A stretch of DNA of 64,000 nucleotides, from assembly GCA_021613335.1 (NCBI GenBank), contig JAJTWR010000278.1:2233501-2297500 (forward strand), read 5' to 3'. The position numbers and the translations under genes were made by a program. Shown here one piece after another: positions 11,951-22,516 of this stretch; the first letter of the stretch is position 1; each line of letters begins with the position of its first letter. The notes beneath the pieces were generated by a model, which did no database searches, was not told the origin of the DNA, and was given only the letters and a program-made list of their open reading frames with translations. Source of the DNA: Whitmania pigra (Eukaryota > Annelida > Clitellata > Hirudinida > Haemopidae).

Positions 11951-12026
11951 CACCCGTATGGCCTAATGGTAATAAAGACTGCGCCTCTCACGACGGCAGC
12001 GCGGATTCGAACCCCGCTGCGGGAGC
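11951..12026 (+). repeat. tRNA-like SINE head (tRNA-Glu-like), copy 1
   Basis: An A-box-like TGGCCTAATGGT and a B-box-like GGATTCGAACCCC sit at tRNA spacing, with imperfect acceptor strands CACCCGT / GCGGGAG. The anticodon arm does not fold properly (only about four pairs and a large loop around CTCTCAC), so this is not a functional tRNA. A diverged second copy on the other strand near 33770-33850 shares both the tRNA part and the adjacent downstream block containing ACCGTCCTA and ACGGAC. That points to a tRNA-derived SINE. Confidence 0.6.
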
Positions 12027-12740
12027 ACCGTCCTAATCATCTAGCTGTGAAACGGACGTTAATGAAACATTCATTTTCAATCCGTACAAAAACTTACTTG
12101 TTTGCATAATTTTCAAGCTTTAAAATTTAATTGCAGAATAAAATTAAACAAGTCTCATCAATAAAAAAAAACCGATTGTCTTATTTATTAGTTCACCAAT
12201 AAAATTAATGCAGGCTTTATGATAATTAGGTTCAAGTACTAATCACGTAACGCGTGAATATTAGATAATGCAGTTAATGTCTACATCTTCATATCGCTTC
12301 TTAAGTGTCTGTCTCAAAATAAACAATAACATCTCCTAAAACTTCAGAACGTGTGGCATTTTGTGAAGTTAGATAATAGATCCCAAATTGAAGAAAGCAT
12401 GCCCATTAAAGTTGTAGAAAATGACATCGCACATTATTATATAACGACACAATAAATAAATCATTAGGTTGTATAAGCCTTAGTTATAATTTCTAAATAC
12501 TGAATTATCACATTTAGCCATTAATAACAATCATAAATCATAAAATGTGTTCAAATCACATAATAATTATTTTTTCATTACTAATGAAAATATTAATTTA
12601 AAAAAGCCAAGGTCAGTGAGGACGTATACGTACGTTCAACTCATGCATTGAATTCATGCACTGAACTCATTTATTGATAAAATAGCGTCTTTTCGGAATA
12701 ACCAGCCGTATTACCTGATAGACCATCCCTGGAGTTTTTT
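12027..12740. other. Intergenic, SINE body then unrecognised
   Basis: The first about 50 bp continue the SINE copy (shared ACCGTCCTA...ACGGAC block). The rest is AT-rich with no supported feature. Confidence 0.4.
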
Positions 12741-12749
12741 ACCTGAAGA

Positions 12750-12842
12750 CCCGCCTCTTCAGGACTTCATGGAACAGCGAAGACATAAGGCGCCTCTGAC
12801 GCCATGCATGGCGCTTTATAAATTTATTATTATTATTAAAAG
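12750..12842 (-). repeat. Short interspersed repeat with CGCCATGCATGGCG core, copy A
   Basis: On the minus strand, (AAT)n is followed by TTTATAAAGCGCCATGCATG and then GCGTCAGAGGCGCC. The same block occurs at 16516 (+), and in weaker form at 43728 (+). The core is a 14-base palindrome. The copy interrupts the open frame described for 12843-13209. Confidence 0.7.
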
Positions 12843-13209
12843 GCCCTGATTGTACTCTGAATCTTACTGTCCACTTGTTGGCTCCATCATTTACATTAAA
12901 TAAATAATTAGGTGTTTTGAAATCTGACTCAAATTTCTTCAAAGCTGGCCTCCGTCTTTCTTCATTATCTAATGTTTTCCCTTTTCAGAACATGTCTATT
13001 TGTTCATTTTCTTTTATGATATTTCCTTCACATGCTTTAAAACGAATTATTTTTCTTAAACCTTTGAAGTGCAATAGGGAGCTCATATTGTCTGAACTGC
13101 TGGCGCTGGAGCTACTGTGCATCGAACGGCTGGACAATGAACTCCCTTGATCCTCTTGACCCGATGCATCAGAAGTACTGGCTGATGAAAGAGTCATCTC
13201 TTTTTTCAT
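12843..13209 (-). pseudogene. Ser-rich open frame with one internal stop, unknown
   Basis: From an ATG at 13209 the frame encodes a Ser/Asp-rich stretch, then LLHFKGLRKIIRFKACEGN, a TGA at 12985-12987, and in the same frame about 50 more codons including NVNDGANKWTVRFRVQSG. It then runs into repeat copy A. The continued protein-like composition across the stop suggests a decayed coding sequence. No family is recognised and chance cannot be excluded. Confidence 0.3.
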
Positions 13210-13568
13210 AGAGACATTCAGCGGTTAGTAATTCTTTCATATCTTTCATTTCACTGGGCTGATGTTAATTGTTTTTAAGAATATTTAGTTAACAATAGTA
13301 TTTTGGAAAGTTATTAAAAGGTCTTCAGTTAAAGTGGATAAAACTCATAAAACTTGATTCTAAAAGTTATTAACACAACAAATAATTCATAAAACACTTA
13401 AGAACTGCTAATTCTGAAACTGAATTTTACTGATATCCAAGTGAATAAATACATGTGAATAAGTAATATAGGCAATCTTCTTGTTAACCATTTCAACTTG
13501 TTTAAAACATTATCATAGCAATAAAATTACTTAATTTAAGTTATTATTATTATTGAATGCAATTTTTG

Positions 13569-15839
13569 TTAGAGCAGGCGTAAGTTGCTGAGCCACTTGT
13601 CTCGAGTCAAAAAGCATCCAGCTAAATGACGTGCCCCTTTAAACGCCTTCCTGGCGTGAATTAATCTCCAGTTGTCGACGACGAAGATCGTTCCAGGCTG
13701 CAATAAAAACTCTGTGTGGTTCTTTGGGTCTTCAACAATTCGAGAAAAGCATGACAGAGCTTCATAATAGTCCGAGGCCGGTATTGAAGATGAATGCATG
13801 TGGTTGGAAGATCGGTCGAAATGGTTGTACCTGATCCTCTTCAAACTGCCTGTTGCCTTGTCTAGTTCGATTGTAGGACACGATTCGCTGAAGGATCTTA
13901 CTTCATCCTTGTAGCTTTAACGTAATGTGTGGATAGATAAATGTAAATAAGCAAATACACGCAATTATAACAGAATCATTCTTTTATAACTATAAGTAAT
14001 CTACCAGAAATTAGATTAATAGCTAATTGTCTACCAGAAGTTAGTGAGGTGGGAAGTCAGTATTTGGTAAGCTTGCTCATTCAATTGCCTCAGGTCTTCG
14101 ATGACCTGCAATCCATCCATAATTATAAGTTCACCTCCTTCTTCGGCTACTTTTAGATACTGGAAAACCTAATTGTGAAAAAATCGACAAGAAATTTTTA
14201 GGGAGGTTTATTTTACATAAATTAAAAAAATTATTAATCGTAAATGAAGCGTGAAACAAATAAACATAATTGAGTCCTTCAAAGATTTTCCATATAATCA
14301 ATAAATAACTTTTGAAATAATATTAAAATAAATTCATAACCAACCAAAAAAGCAGGAGTTTCTGTTAAATAGTTGCCATCCGTGTGTGGTCCCAAATAAT
14401 CGTTCGTATATACTGAATCTTTAATTACTCCTTTATTTACTTCTTCCGTCTTCGTATATTGTACATCCCATATCCTACCAAGGTAGGTTTCCTTGATATC
14501 CGATATGATCTGAGCAGCTTCAATAATAGCCTTTGTATTTTTGGGGGAGTTTTCAATTTGAAGGAAACCGAACTCGTACAACTTCTCGCATGCGTATTTC
14601 AATGTTGCCTTGTCGTTAATAAAACTCTTGAAATCAATCTTCTCACGCGTGTAGGGAATGATCTAAAATTATTCCAAATAATGTATGTTTTACGTTTTCT
14701 TAATTCATCACACATCGTTAAGATTATATCATAAATCTCTTGAATGAAGTTAAGATAAATTAGTAAAATAAATAGCATAATGCTTACATTGGTGGCATTC
14801 CAGCGATATTGCTTCTTATCCGGAAAATGAAGTTTCTCGTTGTTAAACGTGGTTGTAACCCATTCTTTGTCGTAGTGCGAGATGTGTTTGTCCTTCCAAA
14901 GAACTTTCAACAAATTTCCATCTCGAGTTTCCTTCAAACTTTCAACTTCAAATGCCTTTGGACTGAGTCTGCGTTAAAAACATTAAAAAGTCAATTTGAT
15001 ATCTTATTTGATATTGTTTTTGCCAGGCATTGTTACAAGTACTCAAGTCTCAAATGCAAGGTCAAGTACAGTACTCAAAATTCAATCAAGTACAAGTACT
15101 CAAGCCTAAGAACAAGTACTTTATACTTATGAACTACGAACAAGTGCATCACTAGTTTATCTCTGCTCCATTGCTGAAACTGCATTAAGCGATTGTTTAA
15201 TGTTCAACTTTATTTGTTCGATATCGTTTCAATCTTTTACTTAATCGGTGAAGAAATTTTCAGTGCCCTAAAATGTCTATTATGTACATTTGACCAACAT
15301 TAGATAGAAGGCGCATTTGATGTGTCATGTCAATGGCCGATTATTTCCATACGTCGATAACTAAGAACTTTTCCAAAACTTTGAGAGGTCACTATGCCTT
15401 GCCCTCTAAATGAACTTTCCTTGCGTCTGTGCGCTTTCTTCTGTGTTACATTTTAGAGGTAGAGTAAAATTTTGTGCGCGCTGAGGATAAGGCGTCGGCG
15501 GATTATCACTTTATTGGTGTCCTCAACTTGCTATTATGAAAAATCAGTTTAATTTGTTAGAATGAACCTGTGAAAGAGTACATTTCTTTGTTGAGTCACA
15601 CGATTGTAGCATTCGTTACATCTGCAGTTTTCTCTCAACCACACGGAATTGATTTCTTTCAGCTTGTCTGTCTCCAAAGAATCATCAAACATCAAGTGAA
15701 GATTGTCATCACAAATTTTAATCTTTTTGTTGAGAGGCTGATTATCAGTACATCCACGTATTGGCGTTCTGCTAAAATTGACCTTGATGATTCGGCGAAT
15801 CACCCCTCCAAATAAATTGATTTTATTTTTCGCAAACAT
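13569..15839 (-). CDS. TMLHE: Trimethyllysine / gamma-butyrobetaine dioxygenase family, copy 1
   Basis: Five exons: 15839-15568, 14968-14788, 14662-14345, 14168-14035, 13914-13569; 416 aa. Fe(II)/2-oxoglutarate oxygenase of carnitine biosynthesis. The N-terminal domain has WLRENCRCNECYN (C-x-C-x2-C, a zinc pattern typical of BBOX1). The catalytic core has H244-x-D246 in GPHTDGNY and distal H388 in IHARKAF. The segment around ETYLGRIW and an Arg/Lys-rich N-terminus (MFAKNKINLFGGVIRRIIK, resembling a mitochondrial presequence) favour TMLHE, while parts such as QAYQILTSHL look BBOX1-like, so the substrate is uncertain. Introns have the same phases and nearly the same positions as copy 2 at 26788. 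Intron 1 contains a small hAT-like fragment. Confidence 0.85.
15024..15154. repeat. hAT-like MITE fragment in intron 1 of dioxygenase copy 1
   Basis: Begins CAGGCATTGTTACAAGTACT and ends GTGCATCACTA, with many CAAGTACT / AGTACTTG subterminal motifs between. The right terminus, inverted, reads TAGTGATGCACTTGTT and resembles the CAGTGATGC start at 18341. The flanking octamers (GTTTTTGC and GTTTATCT) match at only five of eight positions, so the target duplication is doubtful. Confidence 0.45.
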
Positions 15840-17338
15840 TTTAACATTAGCGATGTCTAGGAATTTAAATATTTAAAACTAGATTATATTCTTCAACCAT
15901 AAAAAACCGAGTATGCCATTAAGCAGCGAGCGTTTAAATAGGTGTTCTTTAACCGCGTCGCACGAAAAAAATTGTCAAATTTTTCGCTGGCATTTTAAAA
16001 AAAAAGTTGTCAACAAATAACATTTGAGTTAACGTTTCCTTTGCGTAGTTCTAAAGTCCAAGGCTTGTTATTTGCTCGCCAATAAACTTAATTACAAAAA
16101 TATTGACTGCAATATATTGCAAATGAAAAATTACTTTGCATTCAACCTTAACCGATAGAATTACCATAAACCATGCCCATTAAAACGTATAGAAATCAAA
16201 CACCGTGGTAAAAACTGAAAAATTAAAAAAAAAACTCCCAAGATATTTGTGAAAAATAAATTTGTATAGCTTGACGACCTAACTTGTTTTCCAAAATATT
16301 CAAGGCCATAAAAAGAGGCAAGTTGAACCTTTCAAGATGATCAAAGGTTTCCTTAATTCAGGTTGTAAATCACAATCATACGTTAAGGCGATCAAGTTTT
16401 GATTAAAAAAATAGTTTTTCATTGCTTACACAAACATTTTTTAATGCCTTTAATGGTTTGCTAACATTACACAGATTTTATTTTATGAAATGAAATAAAA
16501 ATTATTTATTGTAGTTAATTTATATAGCGCCATATGCATGGCGTCAGAGGCGCTTCTTGAAACCATCCAGTGCAGGCTGGATTTCGAACACGACACATCA
16601 CGACTGTTGCCGGCACGTAATTCGGCCAACCTGCATGCCATTTACTGGCTAAATAACTTTGGTACTTGTTCCCATGTTATTACAAAGCATAATTATTGCA
16701 TATTACATCGTATATTTCTATCTAACGCATTTATTTGAGATTTCCTAGGTAGAATAACATCGTCTCAAATGACAAAGACCGCAATATGTACGAAATTGAC
16801 TGAAAAGTATATGTTCGCACATCACCCAGCTCCATAAGCAGGACATGGCTGAACTTTGGCCTTTTTATGAGTTATTCTGAATTAGGCATCTTGTGTTTTT
16901 TTTGTTTTTTTCCTTCTTTTATTATTGAAACACAAAACCAATACAAGTTGGAACCGAATGGAAAAAACGGAACGACATAAGGGAAAAAAACTCCCGCTAA
17001 CCTATTGCCATTGACGAGTAATGTTGCGTTTCAATGTCCCAATAATGTAAGAAATACTAAGTAATATCGAGTAATGTACATGATTATTTAGAGTTAATAA
17101 TAAAGTGTTTTAGTGCCTTAAGCGTAAAGGTTTGAAAGGTTGGTGATATTACGTGGAATATTATTTTTTGTATGCTATTTGCTGTTTGATGTGTTATGGT
17201 CCAAAATAATTTGTTAATTTGTTGAACTACAACATTTATTTTAAATCATTTCAGTATTTTATCAAGAAATTAACTCTGAATATGTCAGAAAAATCTCAAC
17301 ATTTTTTTACCCAACTACGGCTCAAATTGGATCACTAG
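15840..17338. other. Intergenic, one SINE-like repeat, otherwise unrecognised
   Basis: 5' flank of dioxygenase copy 1 followed by AT-rich sequence. Only the repeat at 16516-16640 is recognisable. Confidence 0.4.
16516..16640 (+). repeat. Short interspersed repeat, copy B
   Basis: TAATTTATATAGCGCC, then CATGCATGGCGTCAGAGGCGC-type sequence, then CAGTGCAGGCTGGATTTCGA and ACACGACACATC. The 5' half matches copy A (12750-12842). The 3' half matches a minus-strand copy at 21123-21240, including the final GCATGCC. The GGATTTCGAACA segment resembles a Pol III B box. Confidence 0.7.
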
Positions 17339-18094
17339 CTAAGATTTTTTTGTCTTACATTTCATCCCATGAATTTTCTGTAAACACTGAAGCTGCCGTA
17401 GCATCTTCTTGTATCGAAACCAATCTGATGTCTTATTTGTCGGATCCTTCATTGGTTTACCGTCGCGGTGTAGGTTGTCGGTGCAGACTTTTACGTAATA
17501 CTCGTAATTTTCCAGAAATATTAAATTCATTTTTTCTAAAAAATATTTACCATGCCCGTATTTTTTGTTTTCCATCGCACCGATAACGGCAACTCTAATT
17601 GTCTCGTGCTGAATGAAATCATTGTAATTTTGGACTGCTTCTTTACTTGCATTCTGACATCCAGGTTCGCTGCGGTAAGGCTCCTCGTTCAGCAGTGATT
17701 GGATTGAAACAACAACACTTGAGAGACTCATTGCCGGAACCCAAGATAGAACATCAAATGTCCCTAATATGCTGAGACACACTTGGCCGCATGCGAGGAT
17801 GTTTGGATGGAATTTAACGGCGCCATCGTCTGTGGTCATAAACCTGACTTCGGGAGGCTTCATGGGATAATCATCTGTAAAGACAACAATCACAGTAAAC
17901 ATGCCACCCTGGTATGGGGTATCCTTGGGACCCGTTATTAAAATTGTCATCAACCTCACGTTTTCCTCATCTGGCAGGGCGAATATTCCTGGAGGAGGAT
18001 TGTTAACAATGTCACTGATGTCCTTTTGAATTCTTTTCAGGCAACGAGGTACGCTAATTAAATTCGCATTTACCGATTTCCGATATGATTCCAT
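17339..18094 (-). CDS. UBE2Z: UBE2Z-like ubiquitin-conjugating enzyme, intronless
   Basis: A 251-aa single-exon ORF. The UBC fold is clear: ITGPKDTPYQGGMF, then DDYPMKPPEVRFMT, an HPN motif at about 96-98, and catalytic C106 in GQVCLSILGT. The C-terminal extension (NYNDFIQHETIRVAV and later LHRDGKPMKDP) is specific to the UBE2Z/USE1 type rather than generic E2s. In vertebrates UBE2Z accepts ubiquitin or FAT10 from UBA6; here only the ubiquitin role should be inferred. The N-terminus is about 100 residues shorter than human UBE2Z. The lack of introns, while neighbouring genes are finely split, suggests a retrocopy, but no poly(A) tail or target duplication was visible. The frame is intact, so it is probably functional. 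Confidence 0.85.
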   Translation of the reverse strand: MESYRKSVNANLISVPRCLKRIQKDISDIVNNPPPGIFALPDEENVRLMTILITGPKDTPYQGGMFTVIVVFTDDYPMKPPEVRFMTTDDGAVKFHPNILACGQVCLSILGTFDVLSWVPAMSLSSVVVSIQSLLNEEPYRSEPGCQNASKEAVQNYNDFIQHETIRVAVIGAMENKKYGHGKYFLEKMNLIFLENYEYYVKVCTDNLHRDGKPMKDPTNKTSDWFRYKKMLRQLQCLQKIHGMKCKTKKS

Positions 18095-18340
18095 TTCTTG
18101 AATGAGCAGCGTCTTCTTGTAAAGGAGATACTTGACAAAATGTTTGCTAACGTTTTGGGCGGGTAAGGTGGTATGACGAAGATCAATAATCTCGAGTTTT
18201 TAAATTTTAAAATAGTTATAATTTTTGATCAATTTTTAAATATAATAAATAATATTTAGCTATATATAACGTTTTAAAATTTACGATTTACGTAGTCATA
18301 CAAATTCTAGTATAGTCGAACCCAATTATCTCGGTCCAGT

Positions 18341-18750
18341 GATGCCGATTATTTGATACATTTGTTGTACTTGAGTATTTATACTTAAGTCCTTTCATGA
18401 TTGTGTACTTAGTACTTGTACTTTAGATACATTTTTAATACTTATTAATAAGTACATTTTAAGTACTTTTAAATTTTTTTTAAATAAAATTTTTTTAAAA
18501 TAAAAGTCCTAATCTATTGAATTCTAATCTTTGGCGTTTCCTGTTTCTTTGTTGGAACTCTAAATTTAACAGTTATAGAGCCATCTATGATATGAAGGAC
18601 AAAGTTAATATCGTGATGGAACTATTGCAGCTGCCAAAGTTCAGCTCTCAAGACTTCATTTTCTTGAAAGAATGGATTGAAGTAATGAGACCAATTGCAC
18701 AAGCTCTGATGGCAATGAATATTCTTATATATGAGTTATTACAAGTTATT
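18341..18750 (+). mobile_element. hAT transposon remnant
   Basis: A hAT-like terminus CAGTGATGCCGATTATTTG begins at 18341. It is followed by AAGTACTT-type subterminal repeats to about 18470, then a transposase fragment. No opposite end was located. Confidence 0.5.
18547..18726 (+). pseudogene. hAT-type transposase fragment
   Basis: About 60 codons including WNSKFNSYRAI, LPKFSSQDFIFLKEW and VMRPIAQALMAMN. These resemble the WNS...FL-EW...VM-PIA-AL region of hAT transposases, in line with the hAT-like end 200 bp upstream. It is truncated on both sides. Confidence 0.5.
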
Positions 18751-18870
18751 ATTATCGTCTTTGGTTGCATTTTACGTTCATTTATCACATTATTTTTATT
18801 TTATGAATAATAATATTATTATTTTATGAATGTCATTTTGGTTAATTGCAATTGCAAATTTACTGCTTTC

Positions 18871-19707
18871 AGCGTAGAAGATGTTCAGGAGCTCAGGTGT
18901 GCAGGTTCTTGAGATGCGGATAGTGCAACTTATTTGACCTGGAAAGCTGGAGGCTTTGTTTATTTCAATTACGTAATAACGTTACATTTTAAAATTATTA
19001 CACATAATTTAAATTCTCTTGAGGAATTAAATAGTGATTCACACTGAACCTTTATGTTGGAGTACATTCATAACAATCTAAGACCGTGACGATATTTTAT
19101 GATTGACGACAACTGTTGTTTTCAGTCTGCAACCGCATCCGTTGCGCAATATCTTGTCCCAGAGGATTCCTTAGAATAAGGAAAGGACTATAATCAAATA
19201 AATAATAATCCTTAAAGATGAAAATGGCTGTGAATATCCCTGCACTTGCGCTTGAATTGATGAAGTTTATCCTTCCTGCTCTTGAGTGATGAAAAAGAAA
19301 TTTGAATAAAATTACATTATATTTAAATTTTTAATAAAATTGGATCTATTTACAAATCCTTCCGAGACTTCGAAATAATAAGCAAAACAAGAAGCTCCAA
19401 ATACTATACAGTTTTATGCATCAACGCATTTTTAAATAAAACATATAAAATATTTCTTATTTCCATAAAATTTAAGTTGCTTAAATCATATTTAAAGAAA
19501 GGAATCAATTTCTTTAAATCTTATGTGAAGAAATGCTTTAATTTTCTGCAATAAAATATCTTACAATATATATTATATAACATATAAGTTTATAGCACAA
19601 ATGCTAGCGCGTGGATATTTATTCAATTTTAGTGGCGCTTTGTTTACTAACATTCATTCCCGGGCTCTTTAATCGAAATCATTACATATCGATATTTTCA
19701 GCGAATA
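18871..19707. other. Intergenic, nothing recognised
   Basis: AT-rich. The last part is presumably the NTHL1 5' flank (start context AGCGAATAATGGCAACG). Confidence 0.4.
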
Positions 19708-21851
19708 ATGGCAACGACCAGAAGTCGTTCGGCCTTGGCTTCCAAAAGATTGGCAAGTGACAAAAAGACTGAAGACATTTCTTCTGACAAAGTTATTAAA
19801 TCTAAATATTTCAAATGTTCGCGAACATCTACACCTAAGTGTTCTGAACCTCCTTTGTGGGAAGAACATCTGGAAAATATAAGAAAGATGCGTGAGGGCA
19901 AAGATGCTCCAGTGGATACAATGGGATGTGACAAATTGAAAGATAAAAATGCTTCTCCAAAGGTAGGTTGTTAATAACAGGTATGTAAAATTGTTGAAAT
20001 GCATAATATCATTCGCATCGTTTTATGATAAAGATGACTTTTCCAAAGTGTGCTGATGGTTTTAATCAATATGATTTTTGTTTTAAATATTTCCCTATCA
20101 GAGAAAAATTTCGAACATATTAAATAGCCATGATTTTTCTGAGCAAGTGAAACCATGTTTCCTTTTTGCAATAAATATTTTTTAAAATGATTTGGTTAGT
20201 TGATGTTGCTGGTGATATCTTTCAGGACATGAGATTTCAATGTCTGTTATCACTAATGCTGTCCAGCCAAACAAAAGACCAAGTCACTGCAGCAGCAATG
20301 TCAAGGCTCATTGAATATGGATGCAGTGTTGAGAACATTGCATCAACGAAAGAAGGACAAATTGAGGAACTTATATATCCAGTTTCATTCTATAAGGTCT
20401 TTTTTGAGAACACACATTTTTCATAAGAAATAATCACGGACATCACTATTACTTACGTATTTCTTTACACGCTTCACAGTGTAATGAATAATTTGTTAAA
20501 ATTATGACTCAATAATGTAACAAACTGAAAAATAACCGCACAAGTAATCGATGAAAGCAAATGTTTATTTCACTAGACAAAAGCAAAGCACATCAAGAAG
20601 ACATCTGAGATGCTTCTCTCCAGTTGTGATGGAGACATTCTAAGGTCTGTTGAAGAGCTCTGCAAACTTCCAGGTAAAGATGATGATCTCAATCATGTGC
20701 TTTTTGATTTGTATGATAATGGTGACAATTACCTGTTAGTAACATAAAAGTGTGATGTAATATTCATTCAAGATTACCTCATGCATTGGTTAAGCTTAGT
20801 CTTACCATGACTAGCTTTGCATGATAACAAACCTCTGCATGAAACTCAAAATTCATCTCCTCTTTCTTTAACAAACAGAACGATATCCTTTTCGAATTTA
20901 AAATTCCAGGAGTCGGCCCAAAAATGGCACACCTGACGATGCAGTGTGCATGGGATGAAGTGACGGGCATTGCTGCAGACACCCACGTCCACAGAATCTC
21001 GAATCGTCTCGGTTGGGTGAAGACAAAATCACCCCTGAAGACTCAGTCAGACCTCGAGGAATGGTTGCCAAAGTCTGTGTTTATTATTTTCAATTTTTAA
21101 TTCATTACGAATATTAAGGAAGGCATGCGGATTGGTAGAATGGGTAGCTTTCTTGAATGCAGCTGTTGTCATTATGTGTCGTGTTTGCAACCCAGCCTGC
21201 ACTGCCAGGGAGTGCCCTCGGGTAGGGGCGTTATATAAACAATGGATTGATTTAGAAGTGCCTTCACATCCTTTTGGGATTCATAAGGTGCTCAAAAAAT
21301 TGGATAAATTAAATTTAAAAAAAAATTTAGCATACTGGCATATCATCAAAGTTACTGAACCATATATAAAATACATTTCTACAAGGGCACACTGTAATGC
21401 AAAGCTAGGTTGTAAGTATAGTTTTTGATTTTTTCTTTAGTAAAGCATGCTCTGTGAGCTGCCTTGGAGGTCCCAACCTGTGGAGTCTGTTGCATTAGAA
21501 TTGAATTGTATTCATTTTTTAGAACTGCAGAAATTAAAAAATTTTGAAGAAGTTAAAGGAGGTTTTTTAGTAAAATGAGATCCAAACATTGTTAAAGCAG
21601 ATCATTAAATTGCATCTAAACACAGTTTCTCAATCAAGAAACACCGATTGTGCATGTGGCATGATGTGAAAATGTAATTTTATTTTTTTAGGGAACTTTG
21701 GGGTGAGATAAATGGAATCCTGGTTGGTTTTGGGCAGCAGACCTGTCTCCCACTTCGTCCAAAATGTTCAGATTGTCTCAACAGGTCCATATGTCCATCA
21801 GCTCCCAAGCAATTCCAAAAATTGTCAAAAAAACCAGATTGTTCGACATAA
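19708..21851 (+). CDS. NTHL1: Endonuclease III homologue, bifunctional DNA glycosylase/AP lyase
   Basis: Five exons: 19708-19962, 20226-20396, 20577-20673, 20910-21072, 21692-21851; 281 aa, close to the vertebrate length. It removes oxidised pyrimidines in base-excision repair. The basic N-terminus is followed by a [20 protein letters not shown] block shared with animal NTHL1. The helix-hairpin-helix LPGVGPKMA holds catalytic K179, and [12 protein letters not shown] holds D198. The Fe-S loop is C247-x6-C254-x2-C257-x5-C263. All active-site and cluster residues are present. Intron 4 contains a SINE-like repeat copy (21123-21240, minus). The copia element lies 640 bp downstream. Confidence 0.93.
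21123..21240 (-). repeat. Short interspersed repeat copy in NTHL1 intron 4
   Basis: Minus strand: TTTATATAACGCC, later CAGTGCAGGCTGG, then AAACACGACACAT and a terminal GCATGCC. It aligns along its length with copy B at 16516-16640, including both ends. Confidence 0.6.
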
Positions 21852-22493
21852 AACTTTTTTAAGCTCTGTAAACAGTCTTTATGTATGGATGATGACAGGT
21901 TTGGATGCTTCCTTTCATATTCATAGGGAATGTGTGGTTTGATTGAATTCTTGTATTTATCCAAACTTACCACATGGTTTTCTTCATATTTTTTTAAATT
22001 AACTGAAAAAATGTTGTCTTTGTTTTTTGGTGTCTTTTAGTTTTGCTTTAACATAAAAATTTATCCTCACTGTGTAGAATTATAAACTCAACTCAGCTCA
22101 TTTTGATTTGTGTTTTTGAACATCTGAGTGAAACTCAAAACACATGCCTTCAGTTGTCAATGAAAATTGCTTGATCAATCCAAAGTGGAAACAATTGTGG
22201 GACTGAACCTACAAATGAATCTAATTTAAATGATAAAATGCTGGTAAATTCAACTGGCTTGAATCACCTAGAGAACATTTGTTGTCACAAAATCCTATTC
22301 TATCCAAACGTGTGGAAAGGATGGCTGGATTATCGATGATCGAAAGCCAATTCTCAGGCAGCTGCTACTGACAGTTTAACTTTAATTTCTGGGTCATGGA
22401 ATAAGGTTAGAATGGATTTAGGTACCAAGAGCCATTTTCTGTGAGTTACTCCCAGATTCAGAGATGGACAGGGTACCTGTGCCAGTGGACAGA
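21852..22493. other. NTHL1 3' flank, nothing else recognised
   Basis: Presumed 3' UTR, then unrecognised sequence up to the copia target duplication. Confidence 0.4.
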
Positions 22494-22516
22494 TGTTGAG
22501 TTTAAACTATGTGTGA

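Noticed and set aside
11951..12026. Functional tRNA-Glu gene
   Set aside because: The anticodon stem does not close and the acceptor strands have a mismatch; a diverged copy with shared flanks indicates a SINE.
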